From NCBI GenBank assembly GCA_036898135.1, contig CM072516.1:18244876-18308875 (forward strand): a DNA stretch of 64,000 bases. Direction: 5' to 3'. This DNA comes from Oncomelania hupensis (lineage: Eukaryota > Mollusca > Gastropoda > Littorinimorpha > Pomatiopsidae). The notes beneath the pieces were generated by a model. That model saw only the letters and a list, made by a program, of their open reading frames with translations, did no database searches and was not told the origin of the DNA. Below are positions 46,706 through 58,798 of the stretch, one piece after another. The translations under genes were made by a program, and so were the position numbers. Within the stretch, counting starts at the first letter, position 1; each line of letters opens with the position of its first letter.

Positions 46706-49700
46706 GTAAGTCATTTAATGGCTTGTTGATTTGAATCTTCTTTTTAGCTTCTCTGCACTTATTTCCATTCCATGGGTTCTGGAGGTGATGTCAAGCCTTT
46801 GTATCAATGTTCAAGTTCTTGCAAAGATTTTCTGCCCCAACGTTAGACAACTCAGGCTCAACATGCGGGCAAGCCAGCCAAAGTTGTTTCCCTTTGTATT
46901 TCTGAGTGCTCGGTCTTTTGAAAGACAAAAAATAATGTGAAGCCTAAAGTTTCTGTAGGACTTATGATTATAATTTTATTTGGCTGCTATTATGCTTGTG
47001 GCTGCAGTATGCAAGATGGTCATATTTGTGTTAGAAGTTGGATGGCAGAAAGATGATGATGTAAAACATGTAAAGCGTCCGATTCCATGTTACAGCAGCA
47101 CACTCGAAGTACATGATGATATTGGAGTATTGTAAGGCAATTAATTCACAAAGTTCATTCTAGAGGGACTGCACAAAATCGTAGTAGATGGCCCAAACTG
47201 AAGAAAATCACAGTAAAGAAACAGAAAAATAGTGATAGGAAGAAGATGTGATTTATGTAGATAAAATGTCTAAGATTAAAAGATTCTCTAAACATCAAAA
47301 CACATGTTATGCTAAATGCTTCATCATGAATAAGAGTTTGATTTGAGGCGAGTGGCTTCATAGAGCGTAAAACTTGCACACAGTTTGATTCAGATGACAG
47401 TAACAAAACATTATGTTTCAGGCCTTGCGTAAAGTAAGCCAGGATCAGCTCATCCTGTTGCTGAGCACAGCTGTCTTTCTCAGCTACCTCCCTGAGGCTG
47501 GGGAATACTCTTCTATATTTATCTATTTGAAATTGGTGCGTATAGTCTTTGTTGCTGTAGTTCAACAATCAAATGTTTGCTGTCCTTGTATGCCTAGTAG
47601 TACAGGCACCACTTTAGATTTTTTTTTTAATTTAAAAATTTTGACTCGTGTATGTGTGGCATGCAGGAAAATTTCTGGATTGTAAACAAAATCCATTTTC
47701 TATTTTTGTCAGAGTTTTTTAATTTTATTATTTTGATGTCGAAATTTACAAATAATTGTAAACATGCAAATAATTGTAAACACTCTAATACTGAATTTGC
47801 AGAATATTTTAGATTCTTATAACATTTGTATGTCTGCGCCTGCTTTTTTTTGTGTATTCACAGAAATCAGATTCAGGTGTTCAGATCTTTTTAAAAAATT
47901 AATTTATTTTTAAAAATATAATAAATAAAATTATTTTGGGGAATCAGAAGAAAAGAAAAATATTAGAATATTAGAAGAAATTATTAGAATATAAATGTAC
48001 CCTTTTCGTTCCAGGTGATGGACTTTTCCAAAGAAAATGTTGCCTCATACATCGCCATGGTTGGGGTTTTGTCTGTAATAGCACAAGTAAGGTTGTTTGT
48101 TTTTTTTCGCCAATAGAATGTTTATAAAATGTTTCTTCTTTTTCATCTTTTTGTGTTCAACAGCAACAGTCAGAATTTTGATTTCTTTGCTGCTGAGGAC
48201 ATCTTTCATAGGATTTTTTTCTAATGAGAAACAATTAAATTGATAATATGCAGTGCTGTGAGGTAATTGCATAAGTTTTGTTTCATGAGATTCTATGCGG
48301 CGTTAAAGGATAAGTGTGTAACTATTTTGTGTCATCAGATTGTATTATTTGTCCTGACAACCATTCAAGCCTGTGCAGAATGCCAAGAATATTGTGAGGC
48401 TCCTTCTGGGTTATTACATAAGCTGTCAACCCTTATACAGAGTTGCCTACCGTCCCGCTGTAGGCGGAATCGTCCCGATTTCAGGTGAAAAAACGAGCTG
48501 TGTTCCGCGATTCCGCTTTTTAAGTTTACGTCCCGCCAAATTAAAAAAAAAAAGATTTTTTTTTATTTTTTTTTTAAACTTGGTAGAAGTTTATTTTTAG
48601 CGCGTCGGCTGATGCAATATCGGTGGTCTGATCCGGTTTTTGCGCGGACTAATGACGCGCGTACAGTTTCAAACACAGAGTCACGTGACTTTCTTCAGCG
48701 CAACCTGCTAGTGGTAGGCCTAGGCTACTGACAAGTTGCCGCGATTGTTTCGACAGAAGTTATGGCGTCAAAATCAAATTCACGAGCAGACGATGGTCCT
48801 GATACACCTCCGAGAAAAAAACAGAAAAGATATCAGACATTCAGAAAAGAATATACAGAGAAATATTCTTTTATTAGGGAGGGCAAAGGAGAATCATGGG
48901 CGCATTGTGCCATTTGTCACACTGACATTTCATGTGTTTATTGGATTTTACCTTCACTGGCTTCAGTGGCAGCATGCACATAATCTGTACAGGAATAATA
49001 GTTTCTCATGTAATGGTAGTGTATGTGACAGTGACACTACGTTTATTGGATTTTACCTTCAGTGGCAGTATGCAGATTAGTAAAACGGAATCATGAACTA
49101 AAGTTTCTGTGTTTTATTTGTTACTTCATCATTAACAGTATCAATAACAACAGATTCATAAACAAAGGTGAGTTTCAGTGTGACTCAATTTTTTAATTTA
49201 TTTATTTTTTATTTTACATTTCAAAACTTCTTCAACGATCATAGCTGCTCGCCTGAAAGTCAAATCATTTGGCAAAAATATGCATGACATTTTTTTGTGT
49301 TGAAATCATCCAGTTGCGGTGTCCCTCCTAATCAAGCCATGTCCCTCTTTTTTGGTGCCAATGTCCCTCTTTCACGTTTTGGGGGGTAGGCATGTATGCT
49401 TATATTGGCTGTGTGGTATGGACTTGGCTTACTACACAGCTTCTTGCTACTTTGGGGCCACTTTTGGGTTGCACATTGTTCCCGGATGAAAAAAAAAACC
49501 ACAGGATTTGAAGAGCCTCAGCAGTGTCTTTTTGAGATTTGCAGCCATTTTCTTCTTCAGTTTATTGTAAGAGAGCTGCTGTAGCTTTGCAAACATTTTG
49601 ACCCTTGTGTATGTTTCAGACATTGTTCATGAGTTTGCTGATGAAGTACCTTGGCCACAAGCACACCATCATGTTTGGTCTCATCTTTGAAATCATCCAG

Positions 49701-49803
49701 CTCTGCTGTTACGGCTTTGCTACACAGACATGGTCTGTTGTTAACACTTTCATTTTTTAATTTTGTATGATGAATCTTTATGTAGGATGCGCACACATAC
49801 ACA

Positions 49804-49841
<38 letters not shown>

Positions 49842-52800
49842 AGTATTAAAGGCATTAAAGACCGCACGCAATTTACTGCTTTCTCAATTTACTGCTTGCT
49901 CAATTTTCTTGGAATATTTATGATTTTATCAATCAGAAACATTGCATAGATTGTGTAGTTTTTTAAAAAAAAATCGTTTTTGTCCAGATGAAGAGATCTG
50001 CTCTGTAATTGTATTTTAAAGAACTGATGCAATTAGTTACAGGAAGCGAGAGAGACAATGAATGAAGCGAATACAATAAAATTTTCGGTTTTGCACACCG
50101 ACTCAACCAAAGCTTTTAGGTTTTGAAGCTAGTTCAGACAGGCTAGCTATAAATAGCTTCGCAGGTGCTCTTCTTTCCTTTCCTTTCACTAAAAGGGAGG
50201 GTGTAGGCAAGCTATAAATAGCCCACAGCCAGCACAATGTGGGAGAACCTAAGAGTGCTGCTCATATAGGCATTGTGCTGGTGTGTTTGCTTCAGGATAC
50301 TGTGGATATCAGGGTGTATGGCTGCCATGTCCAGTATTACCTACCCTGCCATCAGTGCCTTTGTCTCCTCACATGCGAGTGCAGATACTCAAGGTATGTT
50401 GTATCGCTTGCTTTTGTATTGTAAACTCAGCTGGTTGCATTCAGATATGTTGACCTTTTTGATACTCAACAAGGACTTGCTTTTGGGATGCATATTTGTT
50501 TGTTTTTTATTTACCGTGAGCAGTACTTCCAGATATGTTGCAAATACCTCGTCTTGTGATATCTTGGCTTTCAATATTTCATTGTAAATTTCCGTCCCCT
50601 ACAGCATTCTCCATTCAGTTCATGGTATTTTCAATGACATTACTTTTTTGGTTCATCACCTATAGTTGACTTTATGTGTCATGCACATTGACAGCAATAT
50701 TTGCAGTATTTTTGTGTGCCATGTTTTATACATATGTATGCAGAATTATTTTAGACATCCAACTATACTTCGCCAGAAATATTTGGTTCTCCTACAAGTC
50801 GCTGAAGCTTCATTAAAAGTGGATTTGAAAGTAAAAAGTGTAATTTGGTTGAAAAATAAAGGTTTTGACCAACAAACAAACTAAACCAAGTATACTTAAC
50901 TAACAGTGTTTTGCTAGGGGAAGGAGGGAGAAAGCGCTGCCATATGATACACATTATGTAAGTACGTATGAGGACAAAATCAAAGCTTGAATGCTGATGG
51001 AAAGAAAATCATTTGAATGCTTTTAATGATGGCTGTCTTTTTTTCTCTTTCCCACCCCTCTTTTAATCATACAGGTGTAGCTCAAGGTATCATCACAGGA
51101 ATCCGAGGTCTGTGTAACGGGCTAGGCCCAGCTATGTTCGGCTTCATCTTCTACCTTTTCCATGTCAACCTCAACGAGAATCACCTTCATCCCACACCCC
51201 AGCCTGACAACACCACCATTCCGCTGTTCCCAGGATCTCTGAAGGTAGGTCACTTATATGGGACAGCTAGCAGACTACCTGTCGCTAAAAAATACGTTTG
51301 TTAGAAGGTAGTTTTCTTGAAGCTTTTGTAATAAATAAGAAGAAAAGAATAAGAAAAGAATAATGGATGCTATAGACATGCCTTTACCTAAATCCCTATT
51401 AGGCTCAAAGCATGGCGATTTGTAATATGTTTAAAATGGAGTTTACATTGACATGTTTCACATAGTCTTACATACGCAACACACATGTATTTATCACTCA
51501 AACATGTGGCCTAATGGCAGGAAGATGGCTATTAGAAGACAGAAAAGAAATTACATTTTATTTTCAGATTGCAGTTTGACCGATTCCAATACCATTATTG
51601 AATGAAGGGAGGAAACCAGAGTAACCAGAGAAAACCCTTGGTGACCTGAAAAGTTGTAGCTAAGTCACATGTCTATCTTAAAAGACAGAAAGAAAATGAC
51701 ATTTTATGTTCAGATTGCAGTTTGACTGATTCCAATACCACTATTGAATGGAGGGAGGAAACCAGAAAAAAAAACCCTTGGTGACCTGAAAAGTTGTACC
51801 TAAGTCACATGAGTCTGCTCCCTGCAGGATTCAAACCTACAACTTTGGGCATGGGAAAGCAACTATGCCACTATGTCAGAGAATTGTTGTGTGAGAGTAG
51901 AGGTGCTCTGAGTAGAATGTTTTGGAAAATGGTTATGTGAAGTACCACACTTATGGATGAAAAAAGCAACATGTTATTGTTTAATGACTTCTCTCTTTTA
52001 ATGATACAGAACCTAATACCGGGACCACCATTTGCCTTTGGTGCTGTTTTGGTGATCATGGCACTCATCGTTGCAGCATTTATTCCTGAAAATCCCACCA
52101 CTTCCTCCTTCAGAAAAATCAACCCCGTACTCGCCCTTGAGTCAAAGAAAGATCCAGGTATGGCATTGCTTTTGACAGTGTAGTTTACCTTTCAAATGGC
52201 ATGTATATAAAGGCAGTGAAAAAGTGAACTTTAGATGCAGTTTTTGTTTTGTGTATTTTGTTAGTGGAGGGGTCAACATTTGTTTTAATGTGACGCATAC
52301 TCTTCTAAAATGGGTGCTTGCTGATTATTGAAATAAAATCGTTCTCTGTTGTATCACATTTGATACGCCTTCCCCTCCTAGCGATAAGGGAGAGAACAAC
52401 TTTGGTCTTTGTATCTTTGAGTTCAAATATATGTGTTTGAAGACAGGAAGTGTGGTTTTTTTTTAAACTCTTGTGTATATATTTGTTTGATTTTGTGGCT
52501 GTGATTTATTTGCACAGTAGCTATGAGTCCTATTTTTAAACATTTTCACTACCTTTTGCCAGAACCCAACACAATTTTCCCTTTCATCCTGTAGAGCTAG
52601 GATATCATCTTGTACTTAGCAGGTAGGACAGAACTCGTAAAATCTTGCTGTTGGTAATTTTGGTTGTGGTTTGTAATTTGAATTATAGTTCTTTCAGTGT
52701 TTAGATGCTCTTTTGGTATTAATTATTGTTTAGTGTCACTCATTATTAGGTTTTTGTTTGTTACAGTTTTAAGTAAAGTAGAAAACTCAAATTTTGTTTC

Positions 52801-55800
52801 AGTTTTTCGATTTCACACTTCTGTTTTAGAATTGTCTCTTTATTGAATTGTAGTTTTTTCAGAAATAATGTTGTACTTTCTTTATGCTGTTATTTTTACT
52901 GTTGATTTTGTTTGTTTGTTTGTTTTTTAATCAGCCATATAAGACAGATTGCATGGGTTTGATACATTGATGTTTCAGTGTTGTACTTGTCTTTTGTGCT
53001 GTACGCCTTTTCTTGATTGATTGTTCCTGTGTTTGATAAAGGTTGCATGTAGTTGTCCATAATTATGACCAAACATTATTCAAACTTGCACAGACGTGTG
53101 TGCTGTAAAAATTACGGACCGCAAGTATTGTGGTAAAGGTTACATTTAGGGTTTGTCAGCACTAGCTCCACTGTTAACCCTAACTGTGACCTTAGTGATG
53201 GGGTTGTGCTGTTTGCCAGCCACTTAGCAGTTTACAATAAAATTGGCTAAATGCTCTAGTGCCTACATTGTTGTGGTCTTGATTCATTCTTAACATTCAC
53301 TTACTGATTGACACTGTATTGTCCCTTTTTATCATGAAATTCTGGGCCACCTCCCCTGGGAAAGGAGTAGTTGCAGCCTGTTGCGCGCCCAAACCCAACC
53401 TACCTAATATTAGTTGTGTTTTTTGTTTTTGAAATTTTGGGTGAATTGGGGATTTCATTACTTTCACCTTCTGAATTGGGAATCTGATAATGTTCAGTAT
53501 TGTCCGATATGGGTAGGCTGCAATGTCTTTGTTTGATCTTTTGATCATTCTGCCTGGCTACCCAGCTTTGTTACTATGCTCCCTGCGATAGTTTGACTGT
53601 GGCCTGGAGATCATTTCAGAATGAGTGAATACTTCCTGTAATGAAAGAAATATATTTTGATGTGACCTGTTCAATGTTTTATTATTTTCAGAAGCAACCA
53701 TACCACTAACAAATGGTAATGTAGCAGAGGGTGAATACTGACTAATGTTTGAACCATGGGCTATTGTTTTTTTTTTGTTGTTGTTGTTGTGGATTATTGT
53801 CCGCTGTGGTCACTTTCAGCTTTTTGTCAACAATGCATCTGTGAACATCGCCTTTATTAAGTTAAGAAATGATGTATTCAATCTGCCCTTCTATATTTTT
53901 TAACCTAAAAGCAAACGATTGCTATACATTTTAAATGATCTTTGACCCTAAAGATTTGCACTATTAATTAAACTAAATATATAGTAAATTATTTAATTTT
54001 AAAACTTATTTATTATATTGCTACATTTAAGAAATAATGGAGCACAGGGGAATAACAATGCTATTCATATATATCTATTGAGGTGGAGATACAGGAAAAG
54101 GGGACTTAACGTTGGACTAAAGCGACTAGCAAATAAAATAATACTTGAAACTTTTTTTTTAATTCACCCAACTCGGCAATACTTTGTATTCCCCCACCCA
54201 CCATCTTTAAAAGCCTCAATATAATGATACTCATCACAGTAGTAGTCACCAATATTTATTTTTATATTTTTATTTTATTTATTTTTGTAAATCAAACAAT
54301 TACTTGAAACTTATAACTAAAAATGGCCAGAAGCTGATTGTGACCATTTTAGGTCTGTGCACTTGCATGGCTTATAAATGTAGTTTGATGACATAAATAT
54401 AGTTAGTGCAGGTATTATTAGCATTGTAGCATTGCATTTCCAACAGCCGAACTAACCAAACCGCCAAATTTTGGGTATCACATAGGTTGACAAGAATGTG
54501 TTTCGCAAGAAAAGATTCAGGGAGAGAAAACATGTTCATTTTCTGCGAACCATCATTGTATTTCATTGTGAGATTGACCAGCGTTGCTTTTGATTGTTTT
54601 CTGTTGCTTCCTAGACAGTGCTTTCATACTGTAGCAGGTAATCACACCTTTTTATTTTTTTTAAATAATTTGCGTTGCCGCTTAATGGGATGGGGGAAAG
54701 CCAAAGGAGATGGGAAATTAGAGCTCTAAAAACAAAGTATTAAAAAGTTGTAAAAACCTTACTGCTATGTTTCCTTCCACTCTCCAACCACCCCTAGGGA
54801 TGAAATAAAAGGTTATCCCATTCCCAATTTTTAACCCGTTATTATGTTGCACATTTGTTTAAAAATTAATGTCGTTTGTTAGCAGTCCCTTCTCATCTTT
54901 TCACTTTCGCATGACCCCTCCTGTCCCTTTCCTCCTCCCCCCCCCCCCCCCCCCCCCCATCCATCCTCTCTCACCTCTTCCCTCTTTCCGTCACATCCTC
55001 CCGACCATCTCATTGCTGTGTTGTTTATGTTTAGAACTTCATTTAGGCGTCTTCTCATACTTTGGAAAATCAGTCCCTTGATTTTCAGCAAGCCCATCTG
55101 ATACACTGACAAGCTGAGAGACACACCGACATGGCCATCTGTGTCTATGGCACTACATCCACAAATGAAAACCATTGGCAGCAGAGAAGGGGAGATAAAT
55201 CTTTCCTGTCATTCTCTCTTTCCACGGAGGACAGCAACTGATAAGGAGTTTATCCAACATGCTATCCTTCAACTCCAGCCCTTTATCACTTGTGTTTTAC
55301 ACAAACGTTTTGTCTATGGTCTCATTGTTGTTTAGTTTTATGATTTTCCTTCTGTTTCTTCTTCTTCTTCTTCTTTTTCTTCTTGAACTTCATCTTCTTC
55401 GTCTTCTTCTTCTCCTCATCATCACACCATTTTGATGTCCTTGTGATGATAGAAGATTGTGTTTGTTGCTGCTATTGATATGTATCCTGCGTAGTCTCCA
55501 GACGCGTCCTTGCCTGCTGTTTTTTTTATTGCTTGAGCTTTGGTTACGAGGTAGCTTGTTGAGGTGTTTTGTTATTATTTATTGGGATCTCCGGGTTCTG
55601 AGAACTGGACTCAAAAGAAAACATCAGTTGGTTTTGAATTCCTCCTTTTATGCAGATGTGAAGTAGTTAACTTGGTGCTACGATTTATGTGAGTGAGGTT
55701 GTCAGTTTTTGCTGATTTGATGAACATTGTTCTTGGAGCCGTCGGAACAACAACCCTTGAAACTTGAAACATGTACAGCCATTGGTAAGGATTCAATTCA

Positions 55801-58723
55801 GGTGGAAAAATCTATGAAACTTTCTAGGACCACAAGACTGGACTGAACATAACTTGTTATTCTGGTTTATTGGTTTAAATTCAGCTTTTATTTTCCTAAA
55901 GGATTTTACTTACCATACATTGGCAGTGCTACATTGTTGAATGTTGAACGAAGATTTTGCAGATGAAGACATTCGAGAGCATTGCGTTTTGTATGTTGAT
56001 GACGTCAGTATAAACCTGTTTGCTGGAACAGATGCTAATGCAGCTAACAAAAGCAACAAATATGTGTTGACATGAAATTTGGAAGATGGTGGGGGAGAGA
56101 TTATAGCTTGTAAAAATACTGTTTTGAAAATATCTAGAAATTCCTTGCTAGACTAGTACTGAGTTTCGGATACATGTATCATAGACTAGCAATATTGTTT
56201 GGCAGTGCAGTGAATATAAACTTGTACTAACCACATGCATGATCAGTACTTATCAACATTGTCATTTGTAAAAAGTATGGCATTGTATGTTTGAAATACT
56301 CTGTATCAGAACGATGTTCACATTTATTTATTATTTAAATTGGTTTGTTTTTTTGTTTTTGTTTTTTTATTACAGTGTAATTGTAAATGGTTATCTGTAT
56401 ATGTGGTTCCATCATAAAACTTCAAATTGTGAGAGCATGACTATACCTGTTTACGTTAACATAGTATTTTCAACCTCAGAATAATCTGCGAGAAATAACT
56501 ACAGCACCAACATATTTATATATTGAAGATTTCAAAAAAGCGTTTGCATGCAGTTCTGTGGGCAATCATGAGAGTGTACAACATCAGTCCTAAAATTATT
56601 GAAGTCATCAAAAGCCTGTATGACAAGGCTACCAGTGCATTCCTCCACAACAGCGCCATCGGGAAATGGTTCAGAACAACAATTGGTGTGCGTCAAGGAT
56701 GCCTACTCTCTCCAACACTCTTTAACATCTTCCTAGTCAGATGCCCTTGCAGATCACGAAGGCACAGTCAGCATAGGGGGCAGAGCAAATCTCCAACCTC
56801 CGTTTTGTCGATGACATTGATAGATTGGCTGGAAAGGAACAAGAACTTAAACAGCTGGTACAGAGGCTTGACACTTCCTCCAGAGCCTATGGAATGGAAA
56901 TATGTGCAGAGAAGACCAAAATGATGGCCAACAACACCAATGGCATCAACACAGACATCAAAGTCCAAGGCGAATCCCTCAACACAGTGCATAGCTTCAG
57001 ATATTTAGAAGCCATTTTATCAGACAGTGGTTCCCGACAGGAAGTCCTCTCCAGGATCGCACAAACAACTGCTGCCCTGACAAAGTTGAAGCCCATTTGG
57101 AACGACATGATCATCAGTCTACATTCCAAGATAAGGCTGCTGCGCTCCCTTGTCATCTCCATCTTCCTTTACGCTTGCAAAACATGGACCCTCATAGCAG
57201 ATCTACATCGAAGAATACACAGCATGGAGATGAGGTGCTACAGAATTAGAAGACTTCTGGGCATTTCCTATACCCAGCACATCACCAACGACGAAGTCCA
57301 TATGTTCGCCATCTACTGTCCGTCTGTGCAAAACTTTAAAGTGTCTAAGTACTCAAAACCTATTTCATGTATCTCATCCAAATTTGGTATTGTGGTGTAT
57401 ATCCTAGCAGTGAATGAATGATTTCACTTCAAGATCAAGATCACAGGGCCAACAAATGTTAGTAAAAAAATGACAATTTTTCCGAAGTTATTAATTTTGA
57501 ACTGATTCTTTTATGCATGATAGATATCAGTGAGAAACAGATAGTGTGGAGCTGTCCAAAGTCAGTTCATATTGGTATTTTAAAGTGACCTTGACCGTAA
57601 ACTTTGAGAGATATGAAGTCCACATTTGTTGTATTTAGAGATAATAGATTGATCTTTCATATACTGTATGTTCCGTTTTAGTGTTGATCTTGAAGGTCAA
57701 GGTTATTTTAGACCTTACAAAAAACATTAAATAATTCTTATTGTACAATAGAATGGCATGGCTGTATATTTAATTTAAAATTTTAACCCATAGTATGCAA
57801 ACACATTGGTTTATTTGATCATCCTTGAGCAACTGAGGTCACTTAAAGGTCAAGTCATCCCAAAGTCAAGGTCACTGAAGGTCAAGGTCATGCAAAGGTG
57901 TTACACTGTTGTTGTTTTTTATCAATTGCTGATTCAGCCCCGATGCTTGAATCTTGATAAGTGTAACTCAGATTCGTTTATGCACGCAACCTTTTCACTC
58001 AGGAACAAGGCAGGAGTCATCGTATGAAGTTTTCCAACTGTACTCAGCATACATCAATAACTGCATACAAGATCGCTCAATCGCTTTTTCCCACTTTTCA
58101 CTCTCACTTTTTCAAGACGACAAAGAGCACCGCTAATATAGTCCCTCTATAACCGAGAGAATGTTCGAACATTCCAGTGTGACGCAATAACAGCTAATCA
58201 GAATAAAATTCGTCACCGGAACTATACACTGTCTTACGTCATATAACTTTATTTAGGTTAAAAGAATCTCTTAGCTACCACTAGATATATCTACATACTT
58301 CGATCAATAGTAAACAAGTAATTCTAGAAACTTCTCCAATAATATCGACCAACGAAAATTATCAACATTATGCAAAGCTTCTTGTAACTACAACGCAAAA
58401 TCAAATCAAATGTACACTCTGTTATTGCACGCTTTGCAAAACAAAACGATCGGATCTATCGTGCACGTCTCAAACGTAACAAAAGGTCACTGTTTTTTTT
58501 TAAAGCATAATAAACTTTTGCTGTAGTTTATTTGATTGTAGATGAGTGTATTTGGAGTCGAAGGTCAAGGTCATCTCAAAGTCAAGAGCATCAAAAGATC
58601 AAAGTCTCTATCACTTTGCATTTTAATCCCACCGTTTCATTTATTTAATATTTTTCTGGGCACTCATTTTCATGTTAAGTTGTAAGTTCTATAAAGAGCA
58701 TGTGAGTCATATGGGCTTAGCCC

Positions 58724-58798
<75 letters not shown>

